Assembly (NCBI RefSeq): GCF_043641555.1
Contig: NZ_JBHZRJ010000001.1
Span: 1,116,001 to 1,180,000, forward strand
Length of the DNA stretch: 64,000 nucleotides
From: Saccharospirillum alexandrii_A
Lineage (GTDB): Bacteria > Pseudomonadota > Gammaproteobacteria > Pseudomonadales > Natronospirillaceae
Direction: 5' to 3'
Positions 43,588 through 51,176 of this stretch are shown here, in pieces (position 1 is the first letter of the stretch; each line of letters begins with the position of its first letter). A program made the position numbers and the translations under genes. The notes under the pieces are model-generated. The model had not been told where the DNA came from and did not search any database. It worked only from the letters and a program-made list of their open reading frames with translations.

Positions 43588-43633
43588 TCCAATTTCGGAG
43601 TTCAACTCGCAATGTTGCCAATGGTCCGTGCCG

Positions 43634-43805
43634 GGTACCGGGTGCACCTGTCCGGGGTCGGCGTAAACCCGTCCATGGGGCCTAGGCCGCATGATATGAA
43701 TCCCATCCATGGGATTCACCCTACGGGCTCGCTCCGCTCATGCTAAAACGCTCCCGGCGTTTTAGTCCATGTTGCGGACTACCCCGGACAGGTGCACCCG
43801 ATACC
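43634..43805 (+). repeat. Intergenic nested-palindrome element, copy F (with inserted hairpins)
   Basis: 172-bp copy between convergent marC and the outer-membrane protein gene. Arms 43634-43658 and 43781-43805 match at 24 of 25. Core GTCGGCGTAAACCC (43657) and GGGGCCTAGGCC (43677). The usual inner hairpin is split by about 70 extra bases with two perfect hairpins of their own: 43697-43718 (TGAATCCC...GGGATTCA) and 43743-43765 (CTAAAACGC...GCGTTTTAG). Confidence 0.9.
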
Positions 43806-43847
43806 CATCACTCAATTGAGTGCGAACTCCTTGCGTGGTGTTTTAAG

Positions 43848-44381
43848 TTAAAAATCCGTTCCCAGCGAGATCAGCGGGCCAATTCCGTACTGGTAGCCCA
43901 TGCCCAGGGTGAACTCATTCAGGGTGAACAGGGCGCTGACGCCGGGTATCAGTTCAAACTCTGAGCGCTCATTGGCGCAATAGGCATAGCCGGTGACGTT
44001 GGATTCATCAATGTCGCAGCGGGTTGAAGCCAGCAAGCCCAGCGAGGTGTAGAACGCGATGCGGTCGTTGGGCGCGTAGCCTTTCAATATGGACAGGTGC
44101 AGCGGGAAACCCACGACCGCGTTGGTCGAGACCCGGTCAGTGTCGCTGTGTGGTGGCTCGTACATGTTCACGTTGCCGGAGTAGTCTGACCGCAATACCA
44201 GACCCAGCTCAGCACCCCAGGTATCGGCCATAAAGCCGACGCCCACATAGGGCGATTCGAAATAACCCTGCTGACCGCCATAGGATATCCATACAAAGTC
44301 ATCTTTGGCCTGGGCGATGCTGGTTGCTGTCATCAGGCAAGTGATGAGTATGGCTTGCCGGTATCCAGTCAGGCACGTCAT
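43848..44381 (-). CDS. Small outer-membrane beta-barrel protein
   Basis: 177 residues from the ATG at 44381 (GGGAG site). Signal peptide of about 25 residues (ILITCLMTATSIAQA, cleavage before KDDF), then alternating amphipathic strands (WGAELGLVLRSDYSG, FTLGMGYQYGIGPLISLGTDF) and a terminal Phe, the mark of Bam-assembled barrels of about eight strands. Two Cys (CDIDESNVTGYAYC) may form a disulfide in one loop. Divergent from the 44679 gene, with a perfect CRP site between. I do not recognise a named family. Confidence 0.75.
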   Translation of the reverse strand: MTCLTGYRQAILITCLMTATSIAQAKDDFVWISYGGQQGYFESPYVGVGFMADTWGAELGLVLRSDYSGNVNMYEPPHSDTDRVSTNAVVGFPLHLSILKGYAPNDRIAFYTSLGLLASTRCDIDESNVTGYAYCANERSEFELIPGVSALFTLNEFTLGMGYQYGIGPLISLGTDF

Positions 44382-44534
44382 GATTGATGGCTCCCGCAAT
44401 CTTGGGTTTACGGTCGGATGCGCCTGGCGCAGTGCGACTCGCCGCTTAATGCAAAGACTAGAGTATCTGCCTGTTTCATGAACCCCAACTGAATTTTCAC
44501 AGGCTGACAAACCGTAGGCTGAAACACCTGTTAA

Positions 44535-44550
44535 TGTGAGGCTGGTCACA
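44535..44550. promoter_or_regulatory. Perfect CRP/Vfr binding palindrome
   Basis: TGTGA-GGCTGG-TCACA fits the ten core positions of the CRP consensus exactly. It lies 154 bases before the outer-membrane protein start on one side and 129 bases before the 44679 start on the other. A CRP/Vfr gene is present at 51177-51827. Confidence 0.75.
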
Positions 44551-44562
44551 CCAGGGAACGAC

Positions 44563-44603
44563 GCTTTACCTGCCTTTACCTGAACCTCACCCGGCTTTAC
44601 CTG
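44563..44603 (+). repeat. Phased direct repeats CTTTACCTG
   Basis: Ten-base units GCTTTACCTG (44563), CCTTTACCTG (44573) and GCTTTACCTG (44594), with start-to-start spacing of 10 and 21 bases, so they lie on one face of the helix. This is the style of OmpR/PhoB-family operators. A relaxed fourth copy is at 44648. Confidence 0.7.
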
Positions 44604-44678
44604 ACGCTGCTTGCCCGGCCCCCGGCTTGCTATAGCATCATCCGCACGCTTTACCCAGTCAGCAAGGGAATTAACAGT

Positions 44679-45263
44679 ATGACTAGCCAGACCATAGATT
44701 TGAACTTAACACCGGATGAGGTTCGAGAATTGAACACCCCGAGTGAACCACCTGAGCAGGCTGAAAGTCACCCTGGCGAAGTCCCGCGTGCCTTTCACCC
44801 CCTGGGGTTCAAGGCACTGAGTCATGTTGGCAAACAGTTGATGGTTCGGGTATTTACCCTCTTGTTTTACTGCCTGTCAGCGTTACTGGTAATCAGCGGT
44901 GTGTTCCATTTTTTCACCGATGTGATGACCGGTGAGCGCAGTTTTATGTCCATCACCGTCAACCTGGTCAACTCGCTGATCATCGGGCTGGCCATGTTCG
45001 AGCTCGGGGCGGGCATCAGCAAGGAGTACACGGAATCGGATCAGGAAGAGAACGTCTTTACCAACATTCGCCGAACCATTACCCGGTTCCTGGGTACGGT
45101 GTGTATTGCGCTGGTGCTCGAATCGCTGATCATGATCATCAAATACAGCCAGCTCGATTTGGCCGGCAATCTGATGTACCCGGTCGCCATACTGGGTGGC
45201 GCCTCGGTATTGCTGATCTCGCTGGGTGGCTTTCTGGCGCTTACCCGAGGTCACACTCAATAA
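44679..45263 (+). CDS. Uncharacterised four-helix inner-membrane protein
   Basis: 194 residues. A hydrophilic, acidic N-terminus (residues 1-45) is followed by four TM helices: VFTLLFYCLSALLVISGVF, LVNSLIIGLAMFELGAGI, ITRFLGTVCIALVLESLIMI and LMYPVAILGGASVLLISLGG. Between helices 2 and 3 is a conserved-looking acidic loop, GISKEYTESDQEENVFTNIR. I do not recognise a function. The upstream region with CRP-like and repeated sites suggests tight regulation. Confidence 0.7.
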   Translation: MTSQTIDLNLTPDEVRELNTPSEPPEQAESHPGEVPRAFHPLGFKALSHVGKQLMVRVFTLLFYCLSALLVISGVFHFFTDVMTGERSFMSITVNLVNSLIIGLAMFELGAGISKEYTESDQEENVFTNIRRTITRFLGTVCIALVLESLIMIIKYSQLDLAGNLMYPVAILGGASVLLISLGGFLALTRGHTQ

Positions 45264-45275
45264 CCTGTGCGACTG

Positions 45276-45728
45276 CTAAAGGGGCAACGCGGTGGTGTAC
45301 TTCAACTGCTCCATCGCGAAACTGCTGCTCACATCCGCCAGTTTCACCCGGCTGACCAGCCGCTTATAGAAGCGGTCATAGGCGGCGATGTCGCTAACCA
45401 CAACCCTGAGCAGATAATCCACGTCTCCGCTCATCCGGTAGGCTTCCATCACCTCGGGCATGGCCAGCACCGCCTCGGTAAAGTCCGTCAGCCAGGTGTC
45501 GTTGTGTTCGCGGGTACGAATAAAAACGAACACATCGACGCCCAGCGCCAGCGGTTGCCGGTTTAGCAGCGCAACCCGACGGCGAATATACCCCTGGTCT
45601 TCCAGTGCCTGGATACGACGCCAGCAGGGGCTGGTTGTTAAATTGACCTTGTCGGCGATGGCCTGCACCGACAGAGTCGCATCCTGTTGCAACAGGTTTA
45701 AAATGGCTATATCGATAGCGTCAGGCAA
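45276..45728 (-). CDS. Lrp/AsnC family transcriptional regulator
   Basis: 150 residues. N-terminal winged HTH (DIAILNLLQQDATLSVQAIA, then CWRRIQALEDQGYIRRRVALL) and a C-terminal RAM ligand domain (YRMSGDVDYLLRVVVSDIAAYDRFYK). These proteins sense amino acids and bind as dimers, octamers or hexadecamers. The start is TTG at 45728, with GGAGG six bases upstream. Divergent from the class V aminotransferase with an operator-like palindrome between, so that gene is the likely target. Confidence 0.92.
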   Translation of the reverse strand: MPDAIDIAILNLLQQDATLSVQAIADKVNLTTSPCWRRIQALEDQGYIRRRVALLNRQPLALGVDVFVFIRTREHNDTWLTDFTEAVLAMPEVMEAYRMSGDVDYLLRVVVSDIAAYDRFYKRLVSRVKLADVSSSFAMEQLKYTTALPL

Positions 45729-45745
45729 TTTATGCCTCCATATTG

Positions 45746-45775
45746 CTAGATTTAAGAAATTGTTTTCTGAATTTA
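45746..45775. promoter_or_regulatory. Lrp-type operator candidate
   Basis: AT-rich imperfect palindrome from CTAG at 45746 to TTTAG at 45775, with 10 of 14 positions symmetric about the central bases. It lies between the divergent regulator and aminotransferase genes, fitting the loose AT-rich dyad bound by Lrp/AsnC proteins. Confidence 0.5.
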
Positions 45776-45856
45776 GCCTATTTATCGCAAAAAATGAAAT
45801 ACATTGGGACTCTCAAGGCGTCACACTGGTCGGGTAATGACTAACGGGAACCTCCC

Positions 45857-47296
45857 ATGACCGCACACAGTAGCCGCCCCATAGCGACCAGCCCCGATTG
45901 GGCCCGTTTGCGCACCAACACTCTGTCTATACCCGGTAACCGGCTTTATGCCGACTGGACCGCCAGTGGGCGGCTTTATCGCCCGATCGAGCAGCGCTTG
46001 CTCGAGGTCGCAGGCCCGATGATGGCCAACACCCATACCGAAGACAGCCTCACCGGCGGGTTTATGACCCGGGCACTGGATGAAGCCCACCAGATCATGC
46101 GTCAGCATGTGAAGGCCGCCCATGACGATGTGCTGTTGTTTACCGGCACGGGCATGACCGGGGCACTGGCCAAGCTGGTGCGGATGCTGGGGCTCTGGGT
46201 TCACGAAACTCACCGCGAAGCAGTGCTGGCGACGCTGACCCACCGACCCCGGGTCTATGTAACCCATATGGAGCACCACAGTAACCATACTCTGTGGCTG
46301 GAAACCCTGGCCGAGGTGGTGATCATACCGCCGACTCAGACCGGAGACGTGGATCTGGACTGGCTGGCCGGGTCGCTGCGCGAGCTGCCTGCCGGTAAGC
46401 CCGTTATGGCCTCGGTCACGGCAGCAAGCAATGTGACTGGCGTGGCGGCACCGTACCGCGCCATTGCGCGACTGATGCATCAGGCGGGCGGCCATTGCTT
46501 TGTCGATTTTGCCTGCGCGGCTCCCTATGTCGACATCGACATGCACCCCGCAGACGATGAACCACTGGATGCCGTATTTTTCTCACCCCACAAATTTCTG
46601 GGCGGGCCCGGAGCCAGCGGTGTGCTGGTGTTCAATACGTCGCTGTATCAGAACCGGATACCGGAGCAGCCCGGCGGCGGCACCGTGGTCTGGACAAACC
46701 CTTGGGGGGAGCATCGCTTTTATCAGGACATCGCAACCCGTGAATCCGGCGGCACGCCGGGCATTCTGCAGAGTTTGAAAGCCGCCATGGCGGCGCAATT
46801 GAAAGATGAAATAGGCGTGAGCGCCATTGCTCAGCGCGAGCATGAGTTAAACCAGTATTTTCTGCAGGGGTTGGACCGCATTGCCGGCGTTCAGTGCCTG
46901 GTCCGGGAGCAAAGCGACCGACTCAGCGTCTTTTCAGTCGTCATCGAGGGCCTGCACTACCAGCAGGCGGTGCAGCGGCTGAGCCGTGAATATGGCATTG
47001 AGGCCCGGGGGGGCTGTGCCTGCGCAGGCACCTACGGACATTATTTGCTGGGCATAGACCGCGCGACCAGCCAGGCCATTACCGGTCAGCTGGACCGGGG
47101 CGAACTGGCCGCCAAACCTGGCTGGGTTCGGCTGAGCTTTCACCCGATGATGACCATCGAGGACCTTGACCGGATACTAATTGCATTAGAATCTATGGCG
47201 AATGGAGAGCGAGTTGCGAGCCCACAAGCACCCTTGGATACGGCTCATCTTTGGGGTGGCTGGACTACTGATTTAAGTTTCGAAGTTAGTACATAG
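45857..47296 (+). CDS. Class V aminotransferase / cysteine desulfurase-like PLP enzyme
   Basis: 479 residues, fold type I. PLP-lysine in FFSPHKFLGGPGASG (about Lys246), HMEHHSNHTLWLE upstream, DFACAAPYVDID for the pyridine-nitrogen Asp, and the C-terminal ARGGCACAGTYGHYLLGID loop with two cysteines where desulfurases hold the persulfide Cys. Longer than SufS/IscS, with an extended C-terminus. The reaction cannot be fixed: transamination, beta-elimination or desulfuration are all possible. Divergent from an Lrp-type regulator, which points to amino-acid-responsive control and an amino-acid substrate. Confidence 0.83.
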   Translation: MTAHSSRPIATSPDWARLRTNTLSIPGNRLYADWTASGRLYRPIEQRLLEVAGPMMANTHTEDSLTGGFMTRALDEAHQIMRQHVKAAHDDVLLFTGTGMTGALAKLVRMLGLWVHETHREAVLATLTHRPRVYVTHMEHHSNHTLWLETLAEVVIIPPTQTGDVDLDWLAGSLRELPAGKPVMASVTAASNVTGVAAPYRAIARLMHQAGGHCFVDFACAAPYVDIDMHPADDEPLDAVFFSPHKFLGGPGASGVLVFNTSLYQNRIPEQPGGGTVVWTNPWGEHRFYQDIATRESGGTPGILQSLKAAMAAQLKDEIGVSAIAQREHELNQYFLQGLDRIAGVQCLVREQSDRLSVFSVVIEGLHYQQAVQRLSREYGIEARGGCACAGTYGHYLLGIDRATSQAITGQLDRGELAAKPGWVRLSFHPMMTIEDLDRILIALESMANGERVASPQAPLDTAHLWGGWTTDLSFEVST

Positions 47297-47299
47297 TAA

Positions 47300-47386
47300 G
47301 CATCGGCTGCCGGTGGTGCCTCTGCGGCCTAGGCTCCAGGGAAGGGTTTACGCCGACCCCGCAGAGGTAGCACTGGTGGCCGATGC
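47300..47386 (-). repeat. Intergenic nested-palindrome element, copy G (minimal)
   Basis: 87-bp minimal copy between the convergent aminotransferase and pyrF. Arms 47300-47327 and 47359-47386 pair at about 23 of 28 positions, several mismatches being G-T type. Minus-strand core GTCGGCGTAAACCC and GAGCCTAGGCC is kept, but the inner ATCCAT hairpin is absent. Confidence 0.85.
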
Positions 47387-47422
47387 GGGCCATCGCCACT
47401 CAAGGAGCTCTGAACCTGAATG

Positions 47423-48241
47423 CTAGCCAGCAGCGGCCAATGACTGAATTTGATCGCGCAGGCTGAGCGCTTCGGCTCGTGCCGCCTCGGCAAAGTCGGT
47501 GCCCTGGCTGGCGTAAAGTATGCTGCGCGAGGCATTGATCATCAGTCCGCGCCCCGGAGCCGTTTGCCCGTTGTGAACCGTGCCGGGAAGGTCGCCCCCC
47601 TGTACGCCGATGCCGGGTACCAGAAAGGGCAGGTCCGGAGCGGCCTGACGAATGCGCGCCATCTCTTCCGGGGCCGTGGCGCCGACCACCAGAGCGATGT
47701 TTCTATTCTGGTTCCAGTGCTGCTGGGCGCGTCGCGCCACGTGAATGTAGAGCGGTTCGCCGTCGATCAGCAGGTTCTGGAATTCGGCCGCCGAGGGATT
47801 CGAGGTGCGGCACAGCAGAATGACGCCTTTATCGGCATGGTCTGCAAAGGGCAGAACGGTATCGGAACCCATATAGGGGTTAACCGTTACTGCATCGGCG
47901 CCGTAATGCTCGAACGCTTCACGCGCATACATGGCTGCGGTAGAACCGATGTCGCCTCGCTTGGAGTCCAGAATAACCGGAACGTCCGGATAATGGGCTT
48001 TGATGTAGGCAATGCTCGCCTTCAGTTGCGCTTCGGCTTGCTCGGCCGCGAAATGGGCAAACTGGGGTTTGAAGCAACAGGCCAGATCAGAGGTGGCGTC
48101 CACAATGGCCTTGTTGAACGCCAGAATGCCGTCACTCTGTTGCTGGAATGGGGCGGGCAGCCGGTCGATAAAGGGATCGAGCCCGATGCAAACCTGGGTG
48201 CCCTGGTCCCAGCGCCGGGCGATGGCGTTCATAAAGGTCAC
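47423..48241 (-). CDS. pyrF: Orotidine 5'-phosphate decarboxylase PyrF (long type)
   Basis: Last step of UMP synthesis. 272 residues, the type 2 subfamily (about 270 rather than 230). Motifs: CIGLDPFIDRLP, FKPQFAHFAA, VILDSKRGDIGST with the catalytic Lys-Asp pair, NPYMGSDTV and LVPGIGVQGGD. Start GTG at 48241 gives the family N-terminus M-T-F; ATG at 48232 is the alternative. It lies 39 bases after argA on the same strand. Confidence 0.95.
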   Translation of the reverse strand: MTFMNAIARRWDQGTQVCIGLDPFIDRLPAPFQQQSDGILAFNKAIVDATSDLACCFKPQFAHFAAEQAEAQLKASIAYIKAHYPDVPVILDSKRGDIGSTAAMYAREAFEHYGADAVTVNPYMGSDTVLPFADHADKGVILLCRTSNPSAAEFQNLLIDGEPLYIHVARRAQQHWNQNRNIALVVGATAPEEMARIRQAAPDLPFLVPGIGVQGGDLPGTVHNGQTAPGRGLMINASRSILYASQGTDFAEAARAEALSLRDQIQSLAAAG

Positions 48242-48280
48242 GGTGTTTTCCCCTGCTTGCGAATGGCCGCTGGCGACCGT

Positions 48281-49552
48281 TCAAAGTGTTTTGAAAAAGA
48301 CTTTCGAATTGCGCTGAAAGTTATACAGACTCTGCCGTTCGGGTGGCAGCTCAGCCACTGGGGCAGACTCGAACCCGCGTTCGGCAAACCAGTGTGCAGT
48401 CTGGGTGGTCAGCACGAACAAGCGTTCAACCTTGTGCTCGCGTGCGCGTTTTTCCAGCGCTCGCAACAGCGCATCACCACGTCCGGACTGTCGGTAATCC
48501 TGATGCACCGCGACGCAGGCCAGCTCGGCTACCTGAGGTTCCGTGTCGGGAATCAGGTACAGTGCAGCACAGCCGACGATCATGCCATCGCGTTCGTTGA
48601 CGTGAAAATGCGAGATCTCATTTTCCAGTTTTTCACGGTCACGGCGCACCAGAATGCCCCGCTCTTCCAGCGGTTGCAGCAGGGCGAGAATGCCGTTGAT
48701 GTCATCGGGCCTGGCCGGGCGAAAGGTGTCGTAGCGGTCGCGGGCGATTAGCGTGCCGACGCCGTCGCGGGTAAAAAGTTCGGCTAGCAGGGCACCGTCC
48801 TGGTGGCCGTCGATCACATGGCAGCGCGGAATGCCGGCTTCACTGGCAGCCAGCGCTGTCAGCAACTCGCGCTCGCCAGCGGCCAGTCCGGTTTTGCCGT
48901 CGAGGCACCGGCGCAGTTCAAAGGCGTCCATTTCTTTCTGGTTGCCTGTAACCGGGTGCGGGTTGTCGCCGACGATGACGATTTTGTCGGCATCCATTCG
49001 GCGCGCGGTCTCAACCATCAGATGATCGGGCGCCAGATAAAAAACCTCGCCGGTGACCGAATAACCCAGCGGGGGCATCAGCACGATATTGCCTTTGTCG
49101 AGGTGTTCGCGAATGGCCAGGTGATCGATGCGGCGCACGCGCCCCTGGGCGAGCAAGTCGACACCATCCACTACGCCCGTGGGGCGTGCGGTGACAAAGT
49201 TGCCACTGATCACCCTGACCCGGGCTCCGTGCATCGGCGAATTGGCCAGACCCTGAGTGAATTGCGCTTCCAGCCGGCTGCGCCAGTGGCCGATGCGATT
49301 GAGTATGGCATCCATGGCATCGCCATCAATCTGGGCGTGTTCATCCAGTCGCAATTCGCCGACTTCATCTTCAGCATCAAACAACAGCAGCAGTTTCATG
49401 CCCAGGCTGTTCAGCAGGGCCAGATCGCTGACCAGGGCATGCACGGACGACGGGCTGAGCACGGTGCCGCGCACCCAGACAACAGCGGTTTTGCCCCGGT
49501 AGGCATGAATGTAGGGTGCGCTGTTGCGAAAAATACGAACGAAGTCGGTCAA
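48281..49552 (-). CDS. argA: N-acetylglutamate synthase ArgA
   Basis: First enzyme of arginine synthesis: acetyl-CoA plus glutamate to N-acetylglutamate. 423 residues, the classic two-domain form: an amino-acid-kinase-like domain (residues 1-280, arginine-feedback site) and a GNAT acetyltransferase domain (CVAVHQDYRQSGRGDALLRAL, TQTAHWFAERGF) ending SKVFFKTL. Start TTG at 49552 with a GGAG site; the N-terminus FVRIFRNSAPYIHAYRGKT fits the family. Confidence 0.96.
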   Translation of the reverse strand: MTDFVRIFRNSAPYIHAYRGKTAVVWVRGTVLSPSSVHALVSDLALLNSLGMKLLLLFDAEDEVGELRLDEHAQIDGDAMDAILNRIGHWRSRLEAQFTQGLANSPMHGARVRVISGNFVTARPTGVVDGVDLLAQGRVRRIDHLAIREHLDKGNIVLMPPLGYSVTGEVFYLAPDHLMVETARRMDADKIVIVGDNPHPVTGNQKEMDAFELRRCLDGKTGLAAGERELLTALAASEAGIPRCHVIDGHQDGALLAELFTRDGVGTLIARDRYDTFRPARPDDINGILALLQPLEERGILVRRDREKLENEISHFHVNERDGMIVGCAALYLIPDTEPQVAELACVAVHQDYRQSGRGDALLRALEKRAREHKVERLFVLTTQTAHWFAERGFESAPVAELPPERQSLYNFQRNSKVFFKTL

Positions 49553-49625
49553 GGCGGGTCTCCTTAGTTGCCGCCATGATACCGGATAAGGCCTGTCGGG
49601 CTCTACCGCCAGATGCAGGCGGTTG

Positions 49626-51017
49626 TCACATCACTTTGGAAAAACGCTGTCGGTTCTGGTCGCTTAAGTACGCATCAAAGACCATTAGGATCGGGCGAAG
49701 CAATAACCGGCCGAGAGCCGTTACGGTTATCCGGTGCTCATTCAATTGCACCAGGCCGTCCTGTTCCAAGTCGGCCAGTTGCTGCCATTCTCGGCTGAAA
49801 TCCTGATCTGCATCCAGGCCATATTGTTCCGCGACAGGGACCAGATCTATCTGCCCCTGGCAGGCCAGCTGGTTGATGATGTCCCGCCGCATCTGGTCAT
49901 CCCGGGTCAGGAAATAACCGCGCTGAACCGCCAATGTGCCCTGCTTGAGTGCGCTGTAGTAGGGGTCGAGCTGGCTGTGGTTCTGGATGAACGCGCCCTG
50001 TATCTGGCTGATACCGGAGACACCGAGCGCCAGCATGTCGGTTTCTGCCTGGGTGGAATACCCTTGAAAGTTACGTTGCAAGCTGCCATCGGCGAGCGCT
50101 TCGACCAGGGTGTCGTCACGCCGTGCAAAATGGTCCATGCCGATATAGACATAGCCCGCGCCCTGCAATTTGATGATGCAGTGCTGCAGAATGCGCAGTT
50201 TCTCGTCGGCGTCTGGCAGGCTGTCGCTGCTGATTCGTCGCTGAGCCAGAAAGCGATCTGGCAAGTGGGCGTAGTTGTACAGGCTGATGCGATCGGGTCC
50301 CAGATCGAGCACGTCGTCGAGCGTTGCATCAACCCGGCCGACGGTCTGGTAGGGCAAGCCATAAATCAGATCGAAGCTGATTGACTCGAACGCCAGGTGT
50401 CGCGCCTGATGCACCAGCGGTTCCACTACCGACTTTGGTTGTACCCGGTGAATGGCGACCTGGGTCTGGTGGTTGAAATCCTGAATTCCGAAGCTCAACC
50501 GGTTAAACCCACGCTGGCGCAACAACTCCAGCATGTCGGACGAGGTTTCCCGGGGGTCGAGTTCAATGGAGTATTCGCCCGGCCGGTCGCTTGGGTTCCA
50601 GTCGAAATAGATCGACAGCCGGTCCAGCAGTTGCCGCATCTGATTAACCGTCAGAAAGGTAGGCGTGCCGCCACCGAGATGAAGTTGGGTAACGGGTCGC
50701 TGGCCAAAATCGTGCGACATCAGCGCCATTTCCCGTTCCAGCCAGGTCAGGTAGTCGTCGCCTCGGGTGCTGCTTTTTGCAGCCACCTTATTGCAGCCAC
50801 AGTAATAGCAGAGGTGGCGACAAAAGGGGATGTGTACATACAGCGACAACGGCGCCACGGAGGTTGTCTGCAGGCGATAGTGCTCGCTGGCCTCGGCTGC
50901 GCTGATGTCATGAAACTGGGCAGCGGTCGGGTAGGAGGTGTAGCGCGGTCCCTGAACGTTGTACTTTTCGATCAGGTGCGCATCCCACTGAATGGACTGG
51001 GCGTTGAAGGCCGACAT
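49626..51017 (-). CDS. hemN: Oxygen-independent coproporphyrinogen III oxidase HemN
   Basis: Radical SAM enzyme converting coproporphyrinogen III to protoporphyrinogen IX without oxygen. 463 residues. The N-terminal YNVQGPRYTSYPTAAQF, radical SAM cluster CRHLCYYCGC (CxxxCxxC plus one), HLGGGTPTFL and C-terminal HemN domain (YGLDADQDFSREWQQLADLE) mark it as true HemN, not HemW. An FNR/Anr-like box lies 67 bases upstream, fitting anaerobic induction. Confidence 0.97.
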   Translation of the reverse strand: MSAFNAQSIQWDAHLIEKYNVQGPRYTSYPTAAQFHDISAAEASEHYRLQTTSVAPLSLYVHIPFCRHLCYYCGCNKVAAKSSTRGDDYLTWLEREMALMSHDFGQRPVTQLHLGGGTPTFLTVNQMRQLLDRLSIYFDWNPSDRPGEYSIELDPRETSSDMLELLRQRGFNRLSFGIQDFNHQTQVAIHRVQPKSVVEPLVHQARHLAFESISFDLIYGLPYQTVGRVDATLDDVLDLGPDRISLYNYAHLPDRFLAQRRISSDSLPDADEKLRILQHCIIKLQGAGYVYIGMDHFARRDDTLVEALADGSLQRNFQGYSTQAETDMLALGVSGISQIQGAFIQNHSQLDPYYSALKQGTLAVQRGYFLTRDDQMRRDIINQLACQGQIDLVPVAEQYGLDADQDFSREWQQLADLEQDGLVQLNEHRITVTALGRLLLRPILMVFDAYLSDQNRQRFSKVM

Positions 51018-51083
51018 GGCGTGTGCTCGCTGTGCTTAAGGGTTAACAGCATGCAAGCCTAAGCCTTTGGTCGCAGAGGAGGG

Positions 51084-51097
51084 CTGATCTGGGTCAA
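51084..51097 (-). promoter_or_regulatory. FNR/Anr-like box upstream of hemN
   Basis: CTGAT, four bases, GTCAA: eight of ten positions of the TTGAT-N4-ATCAA consensus, about 67 bases before the hemN start. HemN genes are classic Fnr/Anr targets in Pseudomonas and relatives. Confidence 0.5.
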
Positions 51098-51176
51098 AAC
51101 AGGGGCAGAAATTGGTGCAGGCCATGTCAGCCGCCGGACGAGTGACCGCTCAGGGTCACTGCCAGCTCAGGTGCTG

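Larger units (their letters stand above)
44382..44678. promoter_or_regulatory. Divergent regulatory region with CRP site and direct repeats
   Basis: 297 bases between divergent genes. From left to right it holds a perfect CRP palindrome (44535-44550), three direct copies of CTTTACCTG at 44563-44603, a TATAGC hexamer (44631-44636) that could be a -10, and a fourth partial copy (GCTTTACCCAG, 44648). This is the densest set of possible binding sites in the window. Confidence 0.6.
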
